A stretch of 64,000 nucleotides of DNA from Marasmius tenuissimus (Eukaryota > Basidiomycota > Agaricomycetes > Agaricales > Marasmiaceae), in the NCBI GenBank assembly GCA_029532415.1, contig JAQOTA010000033.1, positions 824,858-888,857 of the forward strand. Direction: 5' to 3'. Every line of letters begins with the position of its first letter. Within the stretch, counting starts at the first letter, position 1. Position numbers and translations under genes: made by a program. This document shows, piece by piece, positions 11,377 to 23,300 of the stretch. The notes below the pieces were generated by a model, which was given only the letters and a program-made list of their open reading frames with translations, ran no database searches and was not told where the DNA came from.

Positions 11377-13103
11377 TGATGCAGCCATTCCTCATCTTGT
11401 CAAACACTCCTTCGATCTTTTTGGTGTCAGGAAGCGCGCCTTGTTGTCCTCGTTCATTTATTTTTTGACTTCGTCTACTCTCTTGTACATCCGTTCGCGC
11501 AGTCTAGCACATGTATCTTTATTATCATACATCATATATCATATACTAGTATGTAAGTAACTTCGTTGGCACTCACCTTGTATCTTGTATCGTTACTTCT
11601 TGATGTAGTCTCAACCTTAACTCTTTCCCTCATCTTGGTCTGAGTTTGGGGCTCGGCAAATGTGGTGATGACGTCAGTAGGTCCCAATGGGTCCATAATC
11701 GTTGTTTCTCGGCACTTTTTTCTTCTTCTCCCTTCCTCAAGTCTCCAATCGATGCGGTGTGTTGAGTTTGGATTTCTTATCAGAGCACGAAGTAGCACGC
11801 CATCTCGACCAGAATGGTAGGAAACTGGGGTGTCATAACGTCCCAAATTACACGTCACAAAGTTCCTCCTTGGACCCGGACAACCATGTTCAAAACCGCC
11901 ATCTCCTTTATTCCGAGATTTGCGGACGCCGATCACGTTGTGAGCCATCAGAATGTAATATCGTACTTAAATGACCCTACGGGGCTTCTTATACGAGTTC
12001 TAGTAACGGTCTTGCTGAGTTGCTCCCATGTTTTTGGATCAGTATCTACTTCGTCCGACATTTCAAAAATACTTGGGGAGAATTAAGACGACATATGAAG
12101 AATACTCGACATTGGGAGCGTTTTAGATGGCTTCAATCCTTCGGGAGAGCGATCAAATCGTCTGTAATTGCGCAACGGTTAAGTGATCTCTCACCTTCTC
12201 GCTCTAACTTTCTCGCCTGGACGCAGAGACGTGATCGATCGCTCTCATTAATGGCTATTCGTCTTCACTATTCTAATATCTTACGTCTCTTGGGGTAGCG
12301 CTCTCTATATTTGGATGGTGGATGTGCAAGGATTTTACCACGAGAACGTGGTTATGGTTTTTTGCTGAAACCCCACTGTATGCGCTTTCAGACGAATCCG
12401 ATCCCTTGACGTATGGATGGGTGAGTCCGAACTTGATACGCTGTCCTTACATCCTGTCTAAACTCGAGACTAAAGCTCCTCGCCGTTGATATTGCTGTAG
12501 AGCTACTATGAGCAGTCTCCAGAATACCGTTTTCCTTCCAAAGGCGCCCCGTCTGAAGTTGGCTCAAGAAGCGGCCAGCATCGATCCGGAACGGTATCGC
12601 TTTCATTTTCACAGGTCACCGAAACCCTGGAACCATATTCAAGAGGAGCAGAGGCAGGGTGGATTAGAGTCGGTCTGCAAACATCTTATTCAGCATGTCG
12701 CAGTTTTGCCCGTTGCGTAGAAGGATTTGGTTGATAGGGATTCGGAGTCGTTGGCTAGTGATGGTTCAAGTTCCCCGAAGGATGAAGCATATTTTATTAC
12801 AACGGCCTTGCCAAAGTTTATCATGACCCCCACGAGCCTGAAGATGGGCAAAGAAGCTCCGAGAAAAGTTCTTGCGATACTTGACGCCAGTACGATATCT
12901 ACAGCGCTGCGGTGGTTGATCAGGTGTGATGTTTTCGTATTTAATAAAGCGGGTATATGTGACCTCTAGAACCTCCATCCGAAAAGCCAGTACACATCCT
13001 TTTGTTCACAGACACGCCAATCCTGCTCCTTTTCTGGGTCATGGCGTGGGTAGGTTCAAATGAGACCATGATCGTAGGTATGACTACGGCGGTGCCCGAA
13101 CTC
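11377..13103. other. Intergenic between convergent F-box and NACHT genes
   Basis: No gene I can defend. Short plus-strand frames (11814-12086, 12508-12720, 12727-12969) lack a recognisable domain. One stretch around 12340-12480 reads WFFAETPLYALSDESDP and then a GG/GTGAGT donor, which looks like coding sequence, but continuing frames break. This could be a fragment of a decayed membrane-protein gene. Otherwise the region contains the 3' flanks of both neighbours. Confidence 0.4.
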
Positions 13104-16100
13104 TCAGTTCAAAGTTTTCTCCCCTTCTGTCGGTATGGCCATAAGGTTGTTCTTGATTATCCCAACCTCTTTAGCACGCTGACTTGGATAGGACTGAATC
13201 ATCATGTCAGCAAAATGCAGGGAGGAAAAATTATGCACTCACGTCGAGCCACGCGATTATCCTTTCTCGTTCTGATGCCGACATCCGCCATTGCCGTTCA
13301 GAGTACAGCCCCCTTGCTGCAGAAGTAACGGATCGACACAGAGATAGAAGTTTATGGTGTACCCCGCACCGGTTTAGAAGGGTCGACCCCAGTATATTCG
13401 AGATGACACCTCCCAATTCTCTGTCTGTGACCTCGAGCGCCGTTGATGTGATGGGGACGATGTCACCTAGTGTCCTCGAGTTTATAAGCTCTTTCACAGC
13501 CCAGAAGCACCCGGCCCGAACGTTGATGTGATAGTGGTTGACTCGAGTAGAGGGACTTTGGATTATCTCCAAGGCCCTTCCAATGTTCGTTCCGTGCTCA
13601 AGGTTGGTACATGTGCAACTGGTCTCAACGGCTATTGAGTGGAGCACATCTGAGCATACCTCCCTTACATATCTATCCACCCTCGTCGTCAAAAAGCATT
13701 CCCATTTGTAGTCGGCGATATTCAGGATCAACCATCTTGAGAACAAGTCTGCCTTGACATCGGGGGACAGATGAATGTGAAAGCAAGTTTGAACTTGACT
13801 GAAACGGTGAAGAACGATATTGAGGACCGTAGTAGTTCCCTAGTGCAGAATAGTCAGTCAGGCTACGTACCATTCAGTATACAGAGGAATAGCATACCGT
13901 CATGGATCTTAGCCACGAGGTGATGGTCTCGAAACTACGAAACATCGAGCGCCAATGAGCCCAGTGCTCAAGTTGCCTTGGGTTCCGATATGGATCGCAC
14001 GGGGCCGGATCTAACGCCTGCGTTGATAAATGCTGCATCGATAGCATTATCGCGACGGAAAGCAACAGGTCGATGTCCATATTCTCGAGGCCCAGAAGGA
14101 GACGTTCGTTGGGTTCTTGCAATCCAACACAAAATTGGGCCCATTTGTCCCAAAGAAGCCACAGAAGCGAACCTTGACTGAAGCTTGAGAAAGGAATCAT
14201 CAGTTTGAGGCCATCAAGACTTATGAAGTCTCAGGCTTACCTCGCGGTCGAAGTTTTGCATTGTTCAACAAGCACTCGGATCCATCGGCGTGCCAAATAG
14301 CCATGGTGCTTAGCCTTATCGATGTAGAACTCCTTTGACCTGAGCTGGTCGCAAACATAGTCGACAAACGATGGATGGAACACAAATTCCTCATCATCTC
14401 GACCGTGACTTTCGAGTACGGAGTACATCGTACCCAAGCCATATGATATCCTCGAAGCTGGGGTCCCTAAGAGCAACCCAACGAAGACAGGTGATGCCAG
14501 ACCGTATGGAGACAGTAGAATAAATGCCGCTATGAGGAAGGTCATTTTATGAGGCTCGGGTCCGATGGACAAGATTTTGTGATAGTTGTGGTCAAGCTCG
14601 GCGAAGAAGGGAGCAGGAAGAAAACCACGACGCCGGAGAAGATCGGACTCCAGCACGTTTGAGGCCACAGCTTTGAGCTCTAAATTTCCCGACGAACGAA
14701 GGTTGTCCACGAACACCTGCAAGGTTCGTGAACAGCCCGCTCGAACGTTGACGTGATAATCGCAGGTGGTAGCCGAGGGGGGTGAAAGAGGTGTGGCGAC
14801 AGAGAGAGAGTCTAGAACGTCAGGTGGACAGTTGCACAGGGTAGTGATGACAATGGCGCGCGAATTGTTCGATGATAGGTTCTGGAGGTAGTTGTTTATA
14901 GCAAGGTCGACCCTTCTCGTCGATGAGCAATCATATCGGCAACGAGCAATGTTTAAGATCATCCAAGTGATAAAATCTTGCGCTACTAAGGGCTCGATCG
15001 TGAGGTGAAAATGGTCCCAAGTAGCGAGAGATTCGAACTGGCGATAAAGTGGATCGTGTTGTTTTCCCTGCCTAGAAAGTTTGTGAGAGTGTCAAATTGG
15101 CGTTGAACGAAGCTTGCCTGCGAGGTTAGCCATATTGGGACCCTTTCGAAACAGCTTAGTGTTGTGCGTAGGTGATCCCACCGTTCGACAGCAATGGCTC
15201 GACTGTGCTTGTGAGTGGTGGTGGTCATGTGCGTCACGCCCAACAAGAAAGATATGGATTTCGTGAGAAGATTTTTGAGTCCGGTTTGTAGAACATCGAA
15301 CAGTTCTTCACCGGTGCCTCCTTCCCCACCCAAACAGAAGTCAATCCACTGCTTCCAAAGACTAGAGTCGTCCCCACTCGACCTATTGAACGATTCGCTG
15401 TCAGCGTTCCTGAAAGAACTTGGGAAATCAGTGACACACACACCTTTCGACGAGGACCGAAAGCCACCCGTACACAAGGGAATTGCGATGTGCCGTTATA
15501 TCAACAAAGAATTCTCTTGAACGTGAGCTATCACATATAAATTTAACGAAAGACGGATGAAGTACAGATATCCCGTTGTCTGGGCCACGAAAATCGAGCA
15601 ACGGACGCATGTCGCGCAACGTTTGGACGACTTTGCCTTCGGGAAGTCCAAGAAGCATCTCGATCAAACGTGGAGTGGGGGAGACATGAGGCAACAAGAC
15701 GATAGTTGATGCGACAATAAGGAGGAGTTTGTCGTGGTGATGGTTGGTCAGGAGGATCTGACGATAAAGCTCGTCGAGGTGAATCAAAGCTTGCTCGCCA
15801 GGTTCCCCGAGGGCGAAGCAAAAGCCAACCCATCCGCGCCAGAAGACCTGAGCGTACACATCATTCGAGCGGTCAGATTTGGAGGGAGTAGAAGGGCTGG
15901 ATTGGCCCCACGTCTCGAGGAGTACTTGAAGCCATCGGCACGACAGATACTCGTGCTGGATCTGTTTGTTAATGAAATAACTCTCGGATCGTTTGCGATC
16001 AAAAAGGAAGTCTGTAAACGAGGTGTGGAAAACGCGTATTACACTGTTTGGTCCACGTATATCCAACACCGAATGCATCGCTCGCAAAGTGATAGCCACT

Positions 16101-17461
16101 TGTCCAGCTGGTAGCCCCAGAAGTCGCTCGATAAACTTCGGAGAGGGCGAAGCATGGGGAGGAAGGAGGTAGATGGCGGCCAGTATTGCGACCAAGTTCT
16201 TTTGGTCCAGATTGGCAGAGACGATGATGTGGTAGAGGGCATCGAGTTCTTGGAAAGGCGAGTCACCATGGGAACGATGGGAATAGTCAAGGATGGTACG
16301 GAGTTGCTCCACTGGATGCGAAAACTCGTCTTGGACAAACTTCACAGCTGTTGATACATAGATGAATTGACCGCATGCTTTATGAGTCAGGCTATGTATG
16401 ACGTCGTTGGAGGGCCAGGGAGACGGGAATTCAACCTGAGCGTATTTCGGACTCGTTCGAATCCGCTCAAATGAATGGCGAAGATAGTGCCTGATATCAT
16501 CATTCGGATGAAATGAATCATCCAAAACGACCCGTCTTGTCCAACGATCGAGCTGGGCATCGTCAAATGCTTCTCGTATCCATGACTCTGGGCGACTGCA
16601 TATGAGGAAACGTAGAGGAAACTGTGCCGATGATATCGAGCTGTACGCGGACTGCAAAATGGAGAGAAGGTGGCGCTGAACGTCGCTATCCCCACATTCG
16701 TCGAGGCCATCAATGATAACAAGTGTAGGGCGGTCCGGAGAGCGGAAGGGGAATAAGGGGCGGATGATCGAATTGAGGATTCTCTCTCTGCAATTCGCTC
16801 TTCTAACCAACGGGTTGAAGATTAGCTGTCGGAACTGATCGTTCAGTGTTGAGTTGAGAATGCGCGGGTCAGAGGAAACCCTCCGATGAATCAGACGGCG
16901 CACGTCCGGCCGTGTGATAGTAAGGCCATATGCGATCATGGGCATAAGAAAGGCAGGGTTATTGCGCTGGGGATCAGATCTGAAGAAGAAGAATGAGGCA
17001 ACAAGTGCATGCCGGTCACAATCTTCAGCAATGGTCTGGGCGATGGCAGATTTTCCCACACCTGCCGGGCCCGACAGCCAGCAGATGGGACGGGAGGAGT
17101 CTGTAGAGGCTCTCCAGTTGTGAATCGCTTTCGTGACAAGTTCTCGTGTTCCAGGAAGACAACGCCCTCGCGGAAATTGTGACTGCGAGTTGTGCGATGC
17201 TCCCACCCCTGCAATGACTTCTGCAAGGTTGGTGCGTGCTGTATGGATTGGTGAGGGAGCATACCGGATATCACGAAGAGGCTTACGGTAAGTAAGTGCG
17301 GCACTCGAGCTAGAGACATAATCGTGTCCGATATTGTTAAACTGGCCCCCCGTTATTGTAAAGTTCTTGGAGTTGGTGAACATTGATTGACTAGTGTCGC
17401 GTTGAATGAGGGGCGACTCCTTGTTTCTGACAATCGTATTGGGTTGAGCTCCATTCATCAA
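13104..17461 (-). CDS. NACHT-domain (NLR-like STAND NTPase) protein with duplicated C-terminal modules
   Basis: Signal-transducing NTPase of the fungal NLR-like group, implicated elsewhere in non-self recognition and programmed cell death; the role here is inferred. Exons 17461-15444, 15409-15118, 15067-14241, 14177-13898, 13839-13243 and 13193-13104 join in phase to 1367 codons. The N-terminus carries the agaricomycete motif NFTITGGQFNNIGHD (residues 33-47). NACHT follows with Walker A GPAGVGKS (131-138) and Walker B LVIIDGLDEC (247-256). Three winged-helix-like modules of about 100 residues follow, each with (L/M)RxMxxxLxxxG and (F/L)H(T/P)SF..(F/Y)(L/I/V)(F/C)D. They sit near residues 420-515, 575-672 and 925-1040. 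After modules two and three, helical blocks with LW..W..FC and (E/L)(R/H)W..(L/W)R repeat. The second intron is GC-AG. Both candidate starts (Met1, or Met27 before FTNSKNF) fit; I chose the first. No ankyrin or WD repeats are present. Confidence 0.88.
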
Positions 17462-18192
17462 GTAAATGGTCTTTCTCTGATACCCTGTGTTGCGTCTGAC
17501 CTTGGTCGTGAGTTTGTGTGTATGCTATTGTGTGTCAGAGAGAGAGATTGGTACCGAAACACCAAGCCAAACTGTAGAAATAACTTTTCTCTTTCAGCCA
17601 TCACTCGGGCGGTGTAAAAATTGGCTAATCCTGTTCCCATCTTGTAGGGTTACCATCTGTCAATTGTTCATCGCAATGCTACCCAGAAGCTCCCGGAAGC
17701 GGCCCAGCCTAGCGATCGTAGCGGTAGATCCGTGACGGTTGCGTAGATGGTGGATGGGCCTTTGATACTTTTGTTCTCCGAATTCAGAGGAATTGCGGTT
17801 GTATCGTCCATTAGGGAAGATTTAAGGCCGCAATGAGCTCGAAATTTTCTAGAATGCAAAGCTCTAATCTTCCAAATGACTGAAGCTGTAGCATCATTTG
17901 TGCAACGCGATGGCGAGCAGGCAGTCGTTCAAGAAGTTGACCTCCACGGCCCTCGGAGTCCGGTGAAAATGGCAGTGACCCGGAGTCCGGAGGCAACTTT
18001 GAACTTGTGGTCGTGTGACTTCGAGTAGATGTTTGGTGCCGATTTTCTTACATAAAAAGGCGCTTCTCCATCACGACTCCATTACTTATCTACGGGCCAC
18101 GGAGTAGTTTGATTCAACGTTATCATCTCCGGCCCACAGGTATATATGTAGATGTCGTCTTCAGCCGTATCACGTCCCGCCAGTACTCATGC
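17462..18192. other. Intergenic: NACHT upstream region and 3' flank of hydrolase B
   Basis: Contains the presumed promoter of the minus-strand NACHT gene and the 3' flank of the minus-strand hydrolase. No coding sequence that I can support. Confidence 0.6.
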
Positions 18193-19237
18193 TCAAATCC
18201 TCGATACTTTCCTTGCAAATTCGGCCACGATCTTGTTTGTTTCCTCAGGCTTTTCGTAGAAGAAAGAGTGGCCTGCTCCTTCGATCCCGGCAACCTCTGG
18301 CTTTTTGAATACATCCTTCATCGCCTCTACCACCGCCATCCCGCTAATTCGTTGGGCATCCTGGTTTCCATGAACAAACAGGACTTTCAACTTGCCATCC
18401 CTCCCGGCCTCGAACAGCTTACTATTATCCTGAGCCCGAGCCAGGATCAGCGCGGAAACGGTAGGCGGTTGGAACAGGCTCGCCCCTAACCAAGCATATT
18501 GCGTTTCCCGTGGGATGGAGCTGGGATCATGGAAGAGAGTTTGGCTAAATTTCACGAAACCTCGCTTATAGAGGGCAACGTCGTCGATCGATTGGAACTC
18601 CGGAATTAGCTCCACGAGTCTCGGTGACAAAACCTTTGGGAAAAGCTCAACGTCCAAGACGGGGAGTGCAGCCATGTAGATGACCCCGGAAATAGCCTCG
18701 GGGCCAAGATAGGTGCAAATATCGACGATAATGGCTCCTGAGATGAAGATCAGCGGTGAACATACGAACAGCAGATTAAGAGGTCGTTACCGACCTGCGA
18801 GACTCCTGTTGAAAGCTATAGGTGAGTGACGGGCCCATAAGTCGATGCAAGAGCATGCGAATATACTTACCAGGCAGCGACAATGGGTCTGGATACGCCG
18901 AACACCTTGCAAACAGCTGCGAAATCGTCCGCGTACAATTGAGAACTATGGCCCTCCTCATTCTCTGGCATTACACTCTGTCCGTGTCCTCGCGGATCGT
19001 ATCTAATCTTCAAGTGCGGTGGGCATCATGAGTCGTGTATCTGTGTCGAAGATTGATAGATCACTGTACCAAATAGAACTCCTTCCGTAGATTAACGTCT
19101 TCGAACTGCCTTTGGAATACTAGAGACGGCAACGCATATCCTGGAATAAAGATTATGGCGGGTTTGGTTGGATCTCCCACCGCCTCAGCGTAGATCGTCC
19201 CACCATCTGAGGAGACTACATTCTTTGATGTGATCAT
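18193..19237 (-). CDS. Alpha/beta-hydrolase fold protein, copy B
   Basis: Paralogue of the hydrolase at 5483-6545, in opposite orientation about 12 kb away. Exons 19237-19070, 19007-18871, the 11-nt micro-exon 18853-ish (GAGTCTCGCAG) and 18737-18193 give 286 codons in phase. Exon 2 is exactly 137 nt and exon 3 exactly 11 nt, as in copy A. Motifs are IFIPGYALPS, YDPRGHGQS, nucleophile elbow AWSLAG (Ser103), acid in HGNQDAQ (about Asp232) and histidine in GAGHSFF (His262). The protein has no signal peptide, so a cytosolic enzyme is likely; the substrate is unknown. The shared unusual elbow and layout mean the two copies arose by duplication rather than convergence. Start is the ATG before ITSKNVVSSDGGTIYAE, matching the copy A N-terminus. 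Confidence 0.9.
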
Positions 19238-19767
19238 GATCGTGGATGGGAACCTGAAATGAGGGAAAGAGCTATTAAGAAAAACGGTTTTTATACTGTT
19301 TCGCCATCACATGAGAATAATAGAAGTCTCCGAGTACAACGAGAAGCCCGTGTACAGTCATCGTGGACATGGGACTGAATTGCGCGGCCCACACATATTC
19401 CCCATGGGCCATGGCTCAAAGTCTGGCTCTGAACGACCAGTATCAGGTGTTCCGAAGACTTTATCAACTTGGGGTTCTCATAGTCTGATATTGGCACCAG
19501 GGATAAGAGAAACCGCGGAAATCAAGTTGCCGGCGTGAGGGAGGTGTTTATAGTTTGCAATGCACCATTATAGTAGTAACCTCAGATATCCTCGACCATA
19601 AACCAACCAAGTTGTGTAACTAACAAGATCGCGACCTACAGAAGACATACGAGAGAAGTAAAGTGCAGGCTATGCGTGAATTTCAATAATGTCCGTGAGC
19701 AAAAAGAATGCAAGCCCGTGATACGAAGAGTTGTCCATGAGTGTTCAAAATAGAAAGAGAGGGTCAA
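19238..19767. other. Intergenic, promoter of hydrolase B and 3' flank of repeat gene
   Basis: Apart from the TATA box at 19288-19295 I see no feature. The open frames here are short and lack recognisable content. Confidence 0.6.
19288..19295 (-). promoter_or_regulatory. TATA box of hydrolase B
   Basis: TATAAAAA on the minus strand, about 51 bp upstream of the ATG at 19237. Spacing implies a very short leader. Sequence and position only. Confidence 0.5.
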
Positions 19768-20302
19768 CTATCGGCGGAAACCAAGAAGAGTGTTGAGGAT
19801 TCCACCGAGGTTGAGACCGAGCTGGCTGCTCAGCGAGTTGAAGTCAATGCCAAGGAACCCGAAATCCGCGGTAAGGGCAAGTTTGATGACAACACTGAGT
19901 GTGCTCTTGAGAGTGCCTTGTACAAGGGCAATGATGGAAGTCTCGAGGCCGGCGACGACGGAGACACATGCCTGGACGAAAACGGCGACGGTGGCACTAG
20001 AAAACGATGGTGTCGGTACAAGAAATCGAGCAAATGAAGAACGTCAACATACCCAAGTTCGGCACACAGACCGAAGACAACCTTAGCATTGGCGACGCCG
20101 ACAACCTTGAGGACAGCATCAATGGCTCCAAAGACGAGCTGCAAAAGACCAACGACGGCAGTCGTGGCTTCATCGACAGTGCATCCAATGTTGGCCGCGG
20201 TGAGGACCTTGATCTGGGCAGTAGCGCTGACAATGATCGTCTTGATTTGCCCGACGATGCTACCAACAGCATCGCTGCCACAGTCGGAAGCCTTGAGGCC
20301 CT
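19768..20302 (-). repeat. Repeat unit 6 (terminal, shortened)
   Basis: EGLKASDCGSDAVGSIVGQI through IDFNSLSSQLGLNLGG, ending LLGFRR and a stop. It lacks the TPLIEKLS end, which is where the other units are spliced to the next. Confidence 0.8.
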
Positions 20303-23300
20303 CTGAGGGTAGGGGAATCGGCATTAGTACCAGTCAGTCGGAAAGAAAGTGCTACTTACTGAGCTGGTCAATGAGAGGAGTAATCTGAGTGGTCAAATCC
20401 CCGATGATGGCAGTAAGGGAAGCGGTAGCTCCGACACCAGCGCCAGCTCCAACACCGATAACGACACCGAGGGTAAGGCCGAGGTCGATGGCGAGTTGAG
20501 TGAAGTCGATGCCGAGGAAGTCGAAGTTGGAGACGACGTCGAGCTGGATGCAAACACCGAGAGAAGCCTTGACAATGGGAACGAGAACGGCGACGAGGCC
20601 ACCGTCGAAAGTGACAACGGACACGCAGACTTGGAGAAGCGTGCCGACAAGGACACTGAGGGTTTGGTAACATTAACGAGACGTAATGCAATTCGAAGGC
20701 AAAAAAAAACATACCAAAGCTCAGCGAAGATGCCAGAGACGGCCTTGACCTCGGCGGCGACAACAATCTTCAAGACGACGGCGACGGTCTCCAAGATCAA
20801 GTTAACGAGACCACCAACAAGCTTGCCACATTCGCCAATGGAGATAACAGCTCCAGCACCTGACGCAAGGACAACATCGACGCTGGCACCGGCGAGAACC
20901 TTGATCTGCTCAATGGTGAAGGACAGGATGGCCTTGATTTGAATGACAATAGGGCCGATCTTGTCAGCGGTACAGTCATCAGCGCTGAGGTCCTCTGCAA
21001 AGAGGGTTTAGTCGTGGATCACAGCCCAACAGATGGCGAACTTACTGAGAGATTGGATGAGGGGAGTAACAGTGGTGGTGGCGTTGTTGAGAATGGTAAC
21101 GATGGAAACGGTGGCACCGATACCAACACTGATCTTGGTCCAATCAATGTTGAGGAATCCGAAGTTATCCTTGATTCCAAGAGTGACACAGATACCGATG
21201 GAGGTTTGGATGATAGGAGTAAGGACAGCAACGAGACCACCATCGAAGGTGACGACATCCCCGCAGACCTTGATGAAGTCTCCAACGCAAACACTGCAGG
21301 ACGAAAATAATCAGCACGATCATTTAGTCTCAATAGACAAGACCACATACCCGAGTTCAGCGAACAATCCAATAACGACCTTGTACTCGCCAGAGACGAC
21401 AATCTTCAAGACACCACCGCAGGCACCGAAGATGAGGTTGATGAGATCACCGACGAGCTTGCCGCATTCGCCAACAGAGATGACGGAGGTGCCAGAAGCG
21501 AGAACAACTTCGACACTGGCGCCAACGAGGACCTTGATCTGCTCAATAGCGACCTTAATGACAGCCTGGATCTCGAGGATAATGGGGCGGATGTTGTCGC
21601 CAGTGCAGTCAGCAGCACCGAGACCAGCTGTAGAGATGATTGTAAGCACGTATCGCAGATGGAGAGGGCATTTAACGTACTGAGCTTCTCAATGAGAGGA
21701 GTGATGACGGTAGTAGCATTGTTGACGATGGTGACAATTGAAACGCCGGCACCGACACCAACACCAACGCCGAGACCGAGGTCAATACCGATGGTAGTCC
21801 AATCGATGTTGAGGAACTCGAAGGAGGCCTTGATTCCGAGGGTGACGCAGATACCGAGTGACGCCTTGATGATGGGGATGAGGACCACAGTGAGGCCTCC
21901 GTCGAAGGTGACAATCCCGCAAACAACTTTGATGAAGTCACCGATGCAAATTCTGTTTTCCCAGCGGGTCAATATTTCAGCGAATCACAGGTGTGGGAAC
22001 AAATACATACCCGAGTTCGACGAAGATCGAAATGAGGATCTTTTGGTTGTCACCCGTGGCAGTCTTGATGACAACGAGAATGGCACCGAGAACCAACTGT
22101 GGGACTGTTTATCATTTGCCCTCTGCACGGTAAACAATGCCAACTTACGTTGATGAGAGTACCGAAGAGGGTGGCGAATTCGGAGACGGAGCTGACAGTT
22201 CCATTGCAGTCGGAAGCAAGAACAACGTTAACGCTGGCACCAACGAAGACCTTGACTTGCTCGATGGCTGCTACGAAAACGGCCTTGATTTCCGCAACAA
22301 CGGGCTCAACAGTCTCTTTGTTGCACTCATCGGCAGAGAATCCCTCTACGAGAAAGAAACAATGGTGAGAAAGTCTGAGCGCCAATTACGGAACAGTGGA
22401 AGTAACTTACTGAGCTTCTCAACAAGAGCGGTGACCTTGACGGAGATTTGCTGAACGATGAGAACAAGAGAGACAGAGACTTCGCCGTCAGCACCCGCCG
22501 AGCATGTTGGGACCGATAGGGCGCCGGAGGTAGTCGCAGTGGCAGCCGTGCTGGATGCAGGAGAGCTTCCGGAGGCGGTGGTGGTTCCATCGGTGACTGG
22601 GGTGGTGGCACCAGTGGATACAGGGGAGCTTTCAGTGACGGTAGTGGCATCGCCATTGACGGGAGTGGTAGCACCAGTGGATACGGGCGAGCTTCCAGTG
22701 ACAGTAGTGGCACCAACAGTAACAGGTGTGTTCTCGCCGTTACCGCCAGTTGGAACCGAGACAGTAGTAGCAAAAGTAGTAGCGAAGGTGGTGGTCACAC
22801 CGTTGGAAACAGTGACAACGGTCGTCTGGCCGCCAACAGGGTGGCCGTGCTCGTCGTAGTCACCATCCTCTTCATCGCAGTCCTCGAAATCGTCCTCGTC
22901 GTCGTGGTTGCCGTTGTTGTCGCCGTTGTTGTCGTTGTTATCGCCGTTGTTGTTGCCGTTGTTGTTGCCGACGGAGCCAGTAGGAACGGAACCACCGGCG
23001 GTGATAATGCTGCTAACGAAGGTGGTAGCAGGGCCGCCAACCTGTCCAGACACAACAGTGGTGGGACCACTACCAGTTCCGGCAGTTTGAATAGCAGTGA
23101 ATCCTGCACTGACTGTAGTACCAGCACCGACGAGGGTGGAGAGAACACCACCAGCGCCGACGGTGATACCGACGGTAACACCGATGTGGGCCCAGTCAAC
23201 ACCAAGGAAATCGTAGCATCCGGTGATACCGAGGGTGATAGCAAGGGGAACAGCGTCCTTGATGATGGGGTTGAGAGCGACAATGAGACCGCCGTCGAAG

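Noticed and set aside
20349..20942. Long plus-strand ORF rich in Asp, Ser, Thr and Glu
   Set aside because: It is the reverse reading of the six-repeat gene; the minus strand carries splice sites and conserved repeats.
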